Below are positions 35,467 through 43,432 of a stretch of 51,721 nt of DNA, piece after piece. Numbering within the stretch: the stretch's first letter is position 1; each line of letters begins with the position of its first letter. This stretch comes from Gemmataceae bacterium (GTDB taxonomy: Bacteria; Planctomycetota; Planctomycetia; Gemmatales; Gemmataceae): positions 1 to 51,721 of the forward strand of contig SHZY01000023.1 of NCBI GenBank assembly GCA_009692065.1. The letters are read 5' to 3'. A program made the translations under genes and the position numbers. The notes below the pieces were generated by a model, which ran no database searches, was not told where the DNA came from, and saw only the letters and a program-made list of their open reading frames with translations.

Positions 35467-35497
35467 AAATACCACCCGATCGACGAGACCCACTACC

Positions 35498-36061
35498 ATG
35501 CAAACCACCATCACCGGCAAGGCCTACGTTCTCGGCGATAACGTCGATACCGACCAGATCATCCCGGCGCAGTATCTCACCTACAATCCATCGCTGCCGG
35601 AAGAGTACAAGATGTTCGGCAAGTACGCCCTCTCCAGCGTGCCGCCGGCACAATCCGGTCTGCCGAAGGGGCACGTGCCATTTCACACGAAGGACGAGTT
35701 CCTCTCCGATTACCAGATCATCATCGGCGGCAAGAACTTCGGCTGCGGCTCATCGCGCGAACATGCCCCGATCGCGCTCGACGCCGCCGGCATCAAGTGC
35801 GTCGTCGCCGAGTTTTACGCCCGCATTTTCTTCCGCAACTCCGTCAACGGCGGCTATGTTATCCCGTTCGAAACGCCCGATCGGCTTTGCGAGCAGATTT
35901 GCACTGGCGATGAATTGAATCTCGACGTCGCCGCCGGATTACTGACCAACGTGACCACGGGCGAGAAATGGAAACTGAAGCCGCTCGGTGAAGTGACGCC
36001 GATCATCGACGCGGGCGGGATTTTTTCGTATGCGAAGAAAGTCGGCATGTTGAAACAGTAG
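35498..36061 (+). CDS. leuD: 3-isopropylmalate dehydratase small subunit (LeuD)
   Basis: 187 aa. The swivelling domain shows GDNVDTDQIIPAQYLT at the N-terminus and the substrate-binding loop NFGCGSSREHAP in the middle. It completes LeuC to make the active enzyme. The ATG at 35498 directly precedes the fold. It converges on mqnC, with a palindrome overlapping both stop codons. Confidence 0.93.
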   Translation: MQTTITGKAYVLGDNVDTDQIIPAQYLTYNPSLPEEYKMFGKYALSSVPPAQSGLPKGHVPFHTKDEFLSDYQIIIGGKNFGCGSSREHAPIALDAAGIKCVVAEFYARIFFRNSVNGGYVIPFETPDRLCEQICTGDELNLDVAAGLLTNVTTGEKWKLKPLGEVTPIIDAGGIFSYAKKVGMLKQ

Positions 36062-36102
36062 CCGCTTGCGGCTTAGCAGGCCCTGCTACGCCGCAAACGG
36101 CT
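36060..36102. repeat. Palindrome across the leuD and mqnC stop codons
   Basis: AGCCGCTTGCGGCTTAGCAGG (one arm, 36060-36080) pairs with 36081-36102 with two mismatches. It contains the leuD stop and the last codons and stop of mqnC, so the palindrome is partly coding. Its ends resemble the TAGCCGC group. Confidence 0.82.
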
Positions 36103-37174
36103 CATCCCCATACTCATAAAACACATTCCGCTGCCGTGGCACATATCCCAGCTCACGGATCGCATTCTTGATTTGCTCCAGCGTCAGATAGTGAACGGTC
36201 CCCGCCGAGGCGACCACGTTCTCCTCGATCATCAAGCTGCCCATGTCGTTGGCGCCGAACATCAAGGCGAGTTGACCCACTTTCAACCCCTGCGTCACCC
36301 ACGATGATTGGATGTTCGGAATGTTGTCGAGATAGAGCCTCGCGATCGCCTGCGTGCGCAGATACTCGAATGAACCGGTGGGCGGAATATGGCTCATCTC
36401 GGTGCGCTCCGACTGGAGCGTCCAGCAGATGAACGCGGTGAAGCCGTGCGTCTCGTCTTGCAGTTGGCGCAAACGGTCGAGATGCTCGATGCGCTCCGCC
36501 AGGGTCTCGACGTGGCCGAACATCATGGTGCAGGTGGACCGGCCGCCGAGCTGATGCCAGACGCGATGGACATCGAGCCATTCGTCGGTCAGGCACTTGT
36601 TGGTGGTAATTGCCTTGCGCACGCGATCGACGAGGATCTCACCGCCGCCGCCGGGCAAGCTCCCCATGCCGGCCGCTTTCAATCGCGTCAGCACCTCGCG
36701 CAGGGGCAATTTGTTGATCTTGACGAAGTTCCAGATTTCCGGCGCGCTGAAGGCGTGCAGATTGAACTTCGGAAAATGCGACTTCAGATCGCGCAACAAA
36801 TCCTCGTACCATTCGAGCTTGAGCGACGGATGATTGCCGCCTTGCAAGAGGGCCTGATCGCCGCCGAGCGCGATCGTCTCCTCGATTTTCTTGTACAATT
36901 CCTCGCGAGACAACACATAAGCGTCGGCATCGCCTGTCTTGCGAAAAAACGCGCAGAAGTCGCACACGGCCGCACAGACATTGGTGTAGTTGATGTTGCG
37001 ATCGATATTGTAAGTGCGAATCGGCTCCGGATGCAGCCGGCGCGTGACAGCATCGGCCGCGCGGCCCAGGGCGTTCAGGTCCTTGCAATCGAAGAGCGCA
37101 ACGCCCTCATCAAGCGTGAGGCGTTCACCGGCCACGGCTTTGTCGAGGATTCTCTGGATCATGTTGTTATTCAT
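36086..37174 (-). CDS. mqnC: Dehypoxanthine futalosine cyclase (radical SAM, MqnC)
   Basis: 362 aa. The radical-SAM cluster motif is C67-x3-C71-x2-C74 (NVCAAVCDFCAFF). Further MqnC features are NIDRNINYTN before it, ALLQGGNHP, GGGGEI and the C-terminal NDMGSLMIEENVV. It cyclises dehypoxanthine futalosine in the futalosine route to menaquinone. A reading that extends to 37591 overlaps the toxin-antitoxin genes and is not protein-like; the ATG at 37174 is chosen, with M at 37162 as the alternative. No other mqn gene lies in the window. Confidence 0.93.
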   Translation of the reverse strand: MNNNMIQRILDKAVAGERLTLDEGVALFDCKDLNALGRAADAVTRRLHPEPIRTYNIDRNINYTNVCAAVCDFCAFFRKTGDADAYVLSREELYKKIEETIALGGDQALLQGGNHPSLKLEWYEDLLRDLKSHFPKFNLHAFSAPEIWNFVKINKLPLREVLTRLKAAGMGSLPGGGGEILVDRVRKAITTNKCLTDEWLDVHRVWHQLGGRSTCTMMFGHVETLAERIEHLDRLRQLQDETHGFTAFICWTLQSERTEMSHIPPTGSFEYLRTQAIARLYLDNIPNIQSSWVTQGLKVGQLALMFGANDMGSLMIEENVVASAGTVHYLTLEQIKNAIRELGYVPRQRNVFYEYGDEPFAA

Positions 37175-37218
37175 ATGAACCCCAACCGCAATGACGCAAT
37201 GGTTGGCAACAAGAATGC

Positions 37219-37247
37219 CTTTGCAAAAACCGCGGCGATTTGCTAAC
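37219..37247 (+). promoter_or_regulatory. Possible sigma-70-type promoter for the toxin-antitoxin pair
   Basis: TTGCAA (37219-37224), 17-nt spacer, TAACAT (37242-37247), then 38 nt to the antitoxin start. It lies in the 111-nt divergent gap with mqnC. The match is moderate. Confidence 0.3.
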
Positions 37248-37285
37248 ATCACATTTGGTGCAAGTTTAATGCGGAGATGCGAATC

Positions 37286-37585
37286 ATGATTGATCTTTCG
37301 AACGACATCCATTCGTTGAGCGATTTCAAGCGTAAGACTGCCAAGTTTATGACGCAGATGAAGAAGACCGGACATCCCGTCGTCTTGACCATCAATGGCA
37401 AGGCCGAAATGGTCGTGCAAGATGCCGCAAGTTATCAGCGATTGCTCGAGTTGGCTGAGCGGGCAGAGATGAAGGAATTTCTCCGCAAAAGCCTTGACGA
37501 CGTCGAGGCCGGACGCACCGAGCCTGCAATCGAGGTGCTGGAAAAGCTGGCGCGGAAACACAAGCTGACTTCCAAGACCAAGTGA
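37286..37585 (+). CDS. Phd/YefM-type antitoxin
   Basis: 99 aa. The N-terminal Phd/YefM DNA-binding fold shows SDFKRKTAKFM, then HPVVLTINGKAEMVVQDAASYQRL, the classic beta-hairpin with V-x-x-Y (quoted in parts). The C-terminus (KEFLRKSLDDVEAGR) is the toxin-binding tail. The ATG at 37286 has GGAG 9 nt upstream, better than the ATG at 37277, where GGAG touches the start. It is followed 4 nt downstream by the toxin gene. It should repress its own operon with the toxin as co-repressor. Confidence 0.85.
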   Translation: MIDLSNDIHSLSDFKRKTAKFMTQMKKTGHPVVLTINGKAEMVVQDAASYQRLLELAERAEMKEFLRKSLDDVEAGRTEPAIEVLEKLARKHKLTSKTK

Positions 37586-37589
37586 TGCC

Positions 37590-37904
37590 ATGGCCTATCT
37601 GGTCGAGATCACCGCGACGGCAAAAAGCGAAATCGATGAGGCCCTTGCATGGCGCGCCCGGCGTTCGATTCGAGGCGCCATCGGATGGTACGTCAAACTC
37701 ATGGCAGTAATCAGGTCCCTGTCGGACGATCCGGAACAATGGGGCCTCGCTCCTGAGAGCGAATGGTATCCTGGAATTCGCCAACGCCTCGCAGGCAAGA
37801 GACACCATCAATACCGCATCCTATTCAAGATTCAGGGCGATACCGTCTACATCCTGCGCGTGCGCCATGGCTCCCAGGATTTGCTCAGTTCAGACGATCT
37901 GTAA
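37590..37904 (+). CDS. RelE/ParE-family toxin
   Basis: 104 aa. It shows the ParE/RelE pattern: VEITATAKSEIDEALAW, SDDPEQWG, a central Arg-rich strand IRQRLAGKRHHQYRILF and the end VYILRVRHGSQDLL. Family toxins cleave mRNA at the ribosome (RelE) or poison gyrase (ParE); which applies here cannot be told. It follows the antitoxin by 4 nt, the standard antitoxin-first order. Confidence 0.85.
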   Translation: MAYLVEITATAKSEIDEALAWRARRSIRGAIGWYVKLMAVIRSLSDDPEQWGLAPESEWYPGIRQRLAGKRHHQYRILFKIQGDTVYILRVRHGSQDLLSSDDL

Positions 37905-38225
37905 TGCCGATCCTGGCGCAGAATGCAAGGGACTCTCAAGTCCAAGCTTCTCCACAACCGCTGGCTGCATGGTGCGTTCCTGGCACGCATCCTGAGCGCG
38001 GGGTGCCCCTCCCGATTTTGGCAAGAGATCGGAGCACTGTGGCACCGGTGTTGAGAGGAAAAATTAGCCACGGAAGAAACACGGAAAGAAGGCCAGAATT
38101 GGTTTGCGTCACTCTTGCCTATCCTTCTTCTCTTTTCCGTGTTTCTTCCGTGTTCAATCCGTGGCCAAAGGATTTTTTTTTTTGGGCTGCCAAAATCGGG
38201 AGGCACACCCCTGAGCACGCTGGAC
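37905..38225. other. Non-coding stretch after the toxin gene, filled by nested repeats
   Basis: No gene is visible. The first 90 nt (to about 38000) show nothing specific. The rest is two nested inverted repeats (38001-38210) and an 11-nt T-run (38173-38183). It ends 5 nt before the NtrC-like stop. Confidence 0.7.
38001..38210. repeat. Nested inverted repeats: outer TGCCAAAATCGGGAGG, inner CCACGGAAGAAACACGG
   Basis: Outer arms 38001-38023 and 38188-38210 pair over 23 bp with two mismatches. Between them lies a second inverted repeat, CCACGGAAGAAACACGG (38068-38087) against its complement at about 38133-38165. The inner unit is of the CCACGG class; the outer arms look like an older palindrome split by its insertion. 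An 11-T run follows the inner unit. Confidence 0.88.
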
Positions 38226-39707
38226 TCAGGTTACCAGCCCCCATTTCTTCATCTTGCGATGCAGTGTGGGCGTCTTCATGTTTAACGATTTTGCCGCAGC
38301 TTCGAAATCTCCATTGGCATCCGCCAGGGCCTGTTTGATACGGTCCTGTAGCTTCCAATCCTGGATCATGCGGTAGAGGGTGCGCTCGCCGATGCCGAGG
38401 ATGCGGGCGGCCTCTTCGCGATTGCCTTCGGTTTGCTCGAGAGTCCTTTCGCTGTAGTAGCGTTCGATCTCGCTTAACGGTCTGCCGACGAGATTGTCGG
38501 GGCCGGCCGCACGCGTTTGGCCTCGCTTGAGCGGGCTGCCTTCCTCGACATCGTTGAGATTGAGCTGGCCGTCCAGATCGAGCACCACCATGCTGTCGAT
38601 GGCGTTGCGGAGCTCGCGGACGTTTCCCTTCCATTCATATGCCTCAATCAACTTGCGCAAGGGTTCCGCGATGCCGGTCACTTTCTTGATGTGCCGTTGA
38701 TTCGATTCCTTGATGAAATGGGCGGCCAGGAGCGGAATATCGATCCGGCGCTCGCGCACGGGTGGCAGCTTGATCGTGACAACCTTGAGTCGATAGTACA
38801 AATCCTCGCGGAAGGTCCCTGCGGCGACGGCGGCTTCCAGATCGCGATGCGTTGCCGAGATAAGCCGCACGTTGACTTTGATCGGCTCGTTGGACCCGAT
38901 CCGCGTCACCTCCTGGTTTTCCAGGACGCGCAGCAGCTTCGCTTGCAGGTTGAGCGGCATGTCGCCGATCTCGTCGAGGAAGAGCGTGCCGCCGTTGGCG
39001 TATTCGAAGCGCCCTTTGCGCAGCTTGTCGGCCCCGGTGAACGAGTGGGGCTCATGGCCGAACAACTCGTCCTCCAAGAGGTTCTCATTGATGGCCGTGC
39101 AGTTCATCGGCACGAAGTGTTTGGACTTGCGCGGGCTGTTGTTGTGGATGGCCTTGGCGATGAGTTCCTTACCGGTGCCGGTCTCCCCCTGAATGAGGAC
39201 GGTGGCGGAGGTCGGAGCGATGCTTTTGACGCGGTTGATGACGTCGAGGAACTTGGGGCTGTTGCCGACGAGCCCCTCGAAGCCGAACTTCTCGTCGAGT
39301 TGTTGTTTGAGCTGGCGGTTGTCCTGGGTAAGGCGGAAGCGTTCGGCCGCCTTGTCGACCATGGTGCGGAGTTCTTCAAGGCCGACCGGCTTCTGCACGT
39401 AGTTGCCCGCGCCGGCGCGCATCGCTTCGACCGCGGTCTGCACATCGCCGTGGCCGGTGATGACGACGACCTCCACGTCGGGAAATTCGCTCTTGGCCTG
39501 GCGGAGCAGGGTCAGACCGTCCATGCCTTCCATCTTGAGATCGGTGAGGATGACGCCCGGCTCCTGGCGTTCGAGGACGCGCAGTCCTTCGGCGCCGGAG
39601 TGGGCGGCAACGACGTCGTAGCCGGCGCGTTCGAGCGCCTCCGCCATCGTCTCGGCGAGGGCGACTTCGTCATCGACAATCAGGACCTTCAGTTTTTCCG
39701 CGGACAT
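38226..39707 (-). CDS. Sigma-54-dependent response regulator (NtrC-like) with two C-terminal HTH units
   Basis: 493 aa. The REC domain (1-120) has acceptor D56 (VILTDLKMEG). The AAA+ domain has Walker A GETGTGKE (about 174-181), the sigma-54 contact loop GHEPHSFTGA (HSFTGA at 221-226 in place of GAFTGA) and Walker B in TLFLDEIGDM. The C-terminus carries two Fis-type HTH segments in tandem: GNREEAARILGIGERTLYRM and DFEAAAKSLNMKTPTLHRKM. It should activate sigma-54 promoters after phosphorylation; its kinase is not adjacent. The ATG at 39707 has GGAG upstream; reading further out would translate the CCCTCTCCC repeat. It diverges from the HD-GYP-like gene. Confidence 0.9.
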   Translation of the reverse strand: MSAEKLKVLIVDDEVALAETMAEALERAGYDVVAAHSGAEGLRVLERQEPGVILTDLKMEGMDGLTLLRQAKSEFPDVEVVVITGHGDVQTAVEAMRAGAGNYVQKPVGLEELRTMVDKAAERFRLTQDNRQLKQQLDEKFGFEGLVGNSPKFLDVINRVKSIAPTSATVLIQGETGTGKELIAKAIHNNSPRKSKHFVPMNCTAINENLLEDELFGHEPHSFTGADKLRKGRFEYANGGTLFLDEIGDMPLNLQAKLLRVLENQEVTRIGSNEPIKVNVRLISATHRDLEAAVAAGTFREDLYYRLKVVTIKLPPVRERRIDIPLLAAHFIKESNQRHIKKVTGIAEPLRKLIEAYEWKGNVRELRNAIDSMVVLDLDGQLNLNDVEEGSPLKRGQTRAAGPDNLVGRPLSEIERYYSERTLEQTEGNREEAARILGIGERTLYRMIQDWKLQDRIKQALADANGDFEAAAKSLNMKTPTLHRKMKKWGLVT

Positions 39708-39722
39708 GGACCACTCCTGGTT

Positions 39723-39828
39723 CCCCTCTCCCTCCGGGAGAGGGGTTAGGGGTGAGGGTGCTGGGCACGCGAATTTATGCGGAGGCCAGGCACCCTCGCC
39801 CCCGGCCCCTCTCCCGGAGGGAGAGGGG
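39723..39828. repeat. CCCTCTCCCTCCGGGAGAGGG inverted repeat
   Basis: The left arm (39723-39761, ending GGGGTGAGGGTGC) pairs with the right arm (about 39790-39828, CACCCTCGCCCCC..GGGAGAGGGG). Each arm also holds its own small hairpin CTCCC..GGGAG. This type is seen in many bacterial phyla. Here it lies directly upstream of the NtrC-like gene, between divergent genes, unlike the other repeats that follow stop codons. Confidence 0.88.
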
Positions 39829-40024
39829 AGAGTCATTTTAGGTATTTCGCGAAGAACAAGCCAAGCGAGGCGCTCGGCGAAAGCAGGGCAAGCTCGCGTG
39901 GAGTCTGCGGATTGTGCGGGCGGTTCCGATCAAGTGCGTTCCGGAAAACGCCGATGACATCAAGAGGAACTGTGCCGACATGTCAAGTTGCGTGTTTCGT
40001 ACCGCGTTTTCGGGGGCCGATGCC

Positions 40025-41425
40025 ATGACCGATACGAAGGAACTCTTGCAGAAGATTGCCGCGCTGCGGACGCGTTTGAGTGAACCTGCGGTGCCGGCGA
40101 CCGCAGACCCAGTCCGCGCCATCGAGGCCAAGGTCGAGCGCGGCTCGCTGCACAATGCCATGCTCGAGAGCGCGCTCCGTCATGCCGATCCGAGCCCGGT
40201 CCAGGCGGCGCTGGCGTCCTTCCGCCTGACCGCCCGCGGCATCCGACTGTTGCGGCAAGGACGCGAGATGTTGCAGTCCCTGCGAACGATTGCCGACGAC
40301 GCGGAATTTCAGCAGGCCGACGAGGCGGACGCAATCGCCCTTTGGCATCGCGAAGGCATGGCGATGATCGAGGTGATTCTGCGAACGATACAGGCGATGC
40401 CGGCGTCGGTCAGCGCGCAGTTGCGCATGTGCGACGGGCTTGAAGTTGTGCTGGCCGAGGTCGAGGAGCGGGTGAGCCGACTGCACAGCAATCTCGCCCA
40501 GCGTAAGCACCAGGCGGCGCGGATCGACGAGTTGGCCGATTATCTGCGTGCGCTGGCGTCGAAGCAACCAGTCAGCCTGACGCCGCTACAAGGACTTGCC
40601 GACCTAATCCTTGACGAGGCGCGTGGCGCCCAGCCGCTGCGATTCTTGTACGCTGCGCCCACCGACCCCTCACGCTTTGCTGCCGCTCACAGCTTGACGG
40701 TCGCCCAGGTGCTCGCTCGCCTGATATTTGACTGCTCGGAATGGCAGGCCCAGGCCCAACTCGCGGTGATGGTGGCCCTCGTCCACGACGTTGGCATGAC
40801 GCGCGTTCCCGCCGATTTGCTGCTGACCGAAGGCCCGCTCGACAGCGAGCAGCGCCGGCTGATCGAGAAACACGTCGTCATCGCCGAAGCTATGCTGCTG
40901 CCACTTTGGCCCGGGGGCGGCTGGACCATCGAGGCGGCGGCTTGTCATCACGAGCGCAACGACGGCACCGGCTACCCGCTCGGACAGCAGGAAATCCACC
41001 TGGCGCCGTTCGTGCAGTTGCTGGCCGTCTGCGATGTCTATGCCGCCCTGTGCACGCAGCGCCCGCATCGCCCCGCTTTCGATACGCGCACCGCCTTGAC
41101 CGAGACACTGCTGCTGGCCGAACGCGATTACCTGCACAAGCCGTCGGCGGAGCGATTGCTGCTGCTGTCGTTCTATCCCGTCGGCTCCATGGTCGAACTG
41201 AATGACGGCGCTGTCGCCCGGGTCATCGCCACCCATCCGGGCGAGATTGGCCTAACGCATCCGGATCGGCCCATCGTTCATTTGATCGCCGATGCTCAGG
41301 GGCAAGCGATCGAGTGGCCGATTGTCCTTGATCTCTGCGAGCAGAAGGATCGCAGCATCGTCCGCGGCCTCAAAGCCGAGGAACGACAGGCGATGCTGGG
41401 CAAGCGGCATCCGCAATGGATGTAA
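40025..41425 (+). CDS. HD-GYP-like domain protein with helical N-terminus
   Basis: 466 aa. The N-terminal half (1-225) is mostly helical with no named domain. The C-terminal half has an HD domain (VALVHDVGMTRVP) and the GYP region HHERNDGTGYPLG, then LLAVCDVYAAL, matching HD-GYP phosphodiesterases that hydrolyse cyclic di-GMP. A C-terminal beta tail (VGSMVELNDGAVARVIATHP) is the common extension of such proteins. No membrane helix is seen. The start is uncertain: the ATG at 40025 has only a G-rich stretch upstream; an ATG at 39980 is the alternative. It diverges from the NtrC-like gene, so the two may be co-regulated. Confidence 0.82.
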   Translation: MTDTKELLQKIAALRTRLSEPAVPATADPVRAIEAKVERGSLHNAMLESALRHADPSPVQAALASFRLTARGIRLLRQGREMLQSLRTIADDAEFQQADEADAIALWHREGMAMIEVILRTIQAMPASVSAQLRMCDGLEVVLAEVEERVSRLHSNLAQRKHQAARIDELADYLRALASKQPVSLTPLQGLADLILDEARGAQPLRFLYAAPTDPSRFAAAHSLTVAQVLARLIFDCSEWQAQAQLAVMVALVHDVGMTRVPADLLLTEGPLDSEQRRLIEKHVVIAEAMLLPLWPGGGWTIEAAACHHERNDGTGYPLGQQEIHLAPFVQLLAVCDVYAALCTQRPHRPAFDTRTALTETLLLAERDYLHKPSAERLLLLSFYPVGSMVELNDGAVARVIATHPGEIGLTHPDRPIVHLIADAQGQAIEWPIVLDLCEQKDRSIVRGLKAEERQAMLGKRHPQWM

Positions 41426-41441
41426 CGCGGCCGAGCCGCAA

Positions 41442-41559
41442 CCAAAAAGACGAATCACGAAAACACGAAAGGACGGCATCACGAAAAGGAAAAAGAATTG
41501 GATACTTGAATCCCCCGTCTTTGCTTGCTTGTTTCGTGTTTTCGTGATTCGCCTTTTGG
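41442..41559. repeat. CGAATCACGAAAACACGAAA inverted repeat
   Basis: The left arm 41442-41470 (CCAAAAAGACGAATCACG...) pairs with the right arm 41532-41559 with few mismatches, around a 61-nt centre that contains a partial extra copy. It starts 17 nt after the HD-GYP-like stop and ends 15 nt before the CPBP gene. Confidence 0.87.
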
Positions 41560-41574
41560 GTATCGACCACTCTC

Positions 41575-42339
41575 ATGCAACTTGAAACTGACAACTACTG
41601 GTCCGCGACCAAGCATCCCTGGGCGTGCGTGCTCTTCGTCTTGCCGCTGCTGGCAATCTACGAGATTGGCTTGTACATCACGGGCAATGCCGCTCGCAAC
41701 GGTGCTGATGCGTGGCTGCGCGCTGCGTTGGCGGAGATCGGCGTCTCGCCGGTTTACGGGGCGCCTTGTTTGCTTGTGTTGGGCCTCATGTTGTGGGGAC
41801 TCGTGCGACGGCAGGATCGGCCGAGCGATAAGGTCGGCGTCTGGGTCGGCATGATCGGCGAAAGTGCCGCGTATGCTTTACTGTTGCTGGCGCTAAGCCA
41901 GGGCTTGTGGCATGTGCTCCTGCGGGCCGATGACGTTCTTGGCCATCCTAGCCAACGTATTGCGATTCTGGAGATGAGTGCTGAAAATAACGTGGATGAC
42001 CCGAAATTCGTTTGGCTGCGGATCGTGAGCTTTTGTGGCGCGGGCATCTACGAGGAAGCCCTCTTTCGCCTGCTGCTGTTCGCGGGTTTCTTGCGACTCT
42101 TTGCGTGGACTGACGAGAGCGCGTCACTGCTGCCGATCACGCTGGCCGCCTTCGCGTCGGCACTGCTTTTCGCCGGCGCGCACCACCTGGGGCCGAACGG
42201 CGATCCATTCAACGTTTACGTACTGGCGTTCCGTACGTTTGCCGGTTTGTACTTTGCCTGGCTCTATCATGCGCGAGGCTTCGGCATCGTGGTCGGGGCG
42301 CATGCGGGTTATGACGTGTTGGTGGGATTGATGATTTAG
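41575..42339 (+). CDS. CPBP-family intramembrane metalloprotease
   Basis: 254 aa with about six to seven membrane helices. The three CPBP/CAAX (Rce1-like) motifs are present: EEALFR (about 159-164), FAGAHH (about 201-206) and a late His in VVGAHAGYD. The family includes CAAX-type prenyl proteases and bacteriocin-immunity proteins. Its substrate is unknown. The ATG at 41575 lies just after the repeat. It converges on the YCII gene with a palindrome filling the gap. Confidence 0.85.
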   Translation: MQLETDNYWSATKHPWACVLFVLPLLAIYEIGLYITGNAARNGADAWLRAALAEIGVSPVYGAPCLLVLGLMLWGLVRRQDRPSDKVGVWVGMIGESAAYALLLLALSQGLWHVLLRADDVLGHPSQRIAILEMSAENNVDDPKFVWLRIVSFCGAGIYEEALFRLLLFAGFLRLFAWTDESASLLPITLAAFASALLFAGAHHLGPNGDPFNVYVLAFRTFAGLYFAWLYHARGFGIVVGAHAGYDVLVGLMI

Positions 42340-42343
42340 TCCA

Positions 42344-42389
42344 TCTTCGCTTAACGCCCGTTCGGCGCCATGCGGGCGCTAAACGAAGA
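42344..42389. repeat. Palindrome between CPBP and YCII genes, TTTAGCGCCCGC type
   Basis: Arms 42344-42366 and 42367-42389 (23 bp) pair around GGC|GCC with a few mismatches; the left arm reads CTTAACGCCCG where the right has CGGGCGCTAAACG. It fills the space between the convergent stops (5 nt and 1 nt away). Confidence 0.9.
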
Positions 42390-42390
42390 C

Positions 42391-42678
42391 CTAAGCCGGA
42401 AACAACTCGCGATTCGCAATCACCGTGTTCCACGGTCGAATCACATATTTCACGAAGATGCCGGCCGCGTTGAACGGGTCGGCCTTGAGAAACCCTTCCG
42501 CTTCTTCCTTGGTGGCAGCTTCGTAAACGATGAGCGCGCCGTAGTCGTCGGTGAACGGACCGGACGCGGCAAGCTGGCCGTTTGCTTTCAACGTTGCCAG
42601 GTATTGGCGATGCGTGGGCCGGATCTCGGCGATCTTCGCCTTGTCCTGGTTGTATTCGATGATGGCGGCGAATTTCAT
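42391..42678 (-). CDS. YCII-family protein
   Basis: 95 aa, a ferredoxin-like fold. MKFAAIIEYNQDKAKIAEIRP, then HRQYLATLKANGQLAASGPF and AEGFLKADPFNAAGIF, match YciI, in which the His and Asp residues of the central helix and loop form the pocket. Some members are dehydrochlorinases, and many have no known role. It starts 9 nt downstream of the DUF6580 stop on the same strand and is probably co-transcribed. Confidence 0.88.
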   Translation of the reverse strand: MKFAAIIEYNQDKAKIAEIRPTHRQYLATLKANGQLAASGPFTDDYGALIVYEAATKEEAEGFLKADPFNAAGIFVKYVIRPWNTVIANRELFPA

Positions 42679-42687
42679 GGCGGGACC

Positions 42688-43383
42688 TCAAGCGTTCGTA
42701 GTCTGCACAGGGATTTTTTCAGGCGAGGCAGCGCGCTGAAGCAGTTTGGCGTGGAGCGCCAGGTAGCCGGTTGTGAACACGATGTCGCCGAGAATGGTCC
42801 AGACGATTGTGAGCCTGAAGTCGCCCAGCACTGCGAAGGGATGGGCGCTGAACGCCGTCTCCCCCTGGTAGAACGGCAGCGCGGCTCCAAAACACGTCGC
42901 CAGGCCGCCCAGATCGCGCGAATAGCGGAATTGATCCTGGATCAAATCGTAATACATCGGCTGAAACAACCATTCGCAGAAGTTGGTCACGAAGAAGAAC
43001 TGCAAGCCTCCCAGCGTGCCGGCCAGGCAGACCGCTCCGATCGAACTCTTGTCGGAGAGCCAGCGCCCGACCCACACGTAGATCATAAAGCTCGCATACA
43101 CAAAGACGCGCGATGGATGGCCGAGCGAGTAATTGAAATCAAAGCCGGAGAGCACCCATAGGCAAAGATCGCTGACCACCATGACGCCGAGTGGCAGCAG
43201 ATAGGCGTACCACGCCTTGACACGGGCGCCGCCGAACAGGCTGCAAGCGCCGACTGATGAAAAGTTCGTCGGGTGCGGTACGATGCGCAGTAGCACGGCG
43301 AGGACGCCGGCGGCGATGGCGACGCCAAGGGCCAGGGGGCGGTAAGCGGGTTCCTGGTCGGCAGGGGTTTTCTGGGTATTCAT
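42688..43383 (-). CDS. DUF6580-type membrane protein
   Basis: 231 aa with about five membrane helices. The start RIVPHPTNFSSVGACSLFGG followed by YLLPLGVMVVSDL is the pattern of DUF6580, putative transport proteins related to vitamin-uptake S components. The substrate is unknown and no ECF ATPase lies nearby. It is followed by the YCII gene 9 nt downstream. Confidence 0.75.
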   Translation of the reverse strand: MNTQKTPADQEPAYRPLALGVAIAAGVLAVLLRIVPHPTNFSSVGACSLFGGARVKAWYAYLLPLGVMVVSDLCLWVLSGFDFNYSLGHPSRVFVYASFMIYVWVGRWLSDKSSIGAVCLAGTLGGLQFFFVTNFCEWLFQPMYYDLIQDQFRYSRDLGGLATCFGAALPFYQGETAFSAHPFAVLGDFRLTIVWTILGDIVFTTGYLALHAKLLQRAASPEKIPVQTTNA

Positions 43384-43432
43384 GATTTTATCCTACGAAT
43401 CGTGAATGTTGGAAGCAATTGCGCCTCGGATC

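Noticed and set aside
37175..37591. N-terminal extension of mqnC to 37591
   Set aside because: It would overlap the antitoxin gene in antisense and adds 139 residues before the normal MqnC start.
39708..39836. N-terminal extension of the NtrC-like protein
   Set aside because: It would translate the CCCTCTCCC repeat (PSPSGRG, PLPEGEG); the ATG at 39707 has a proper ribosome site.
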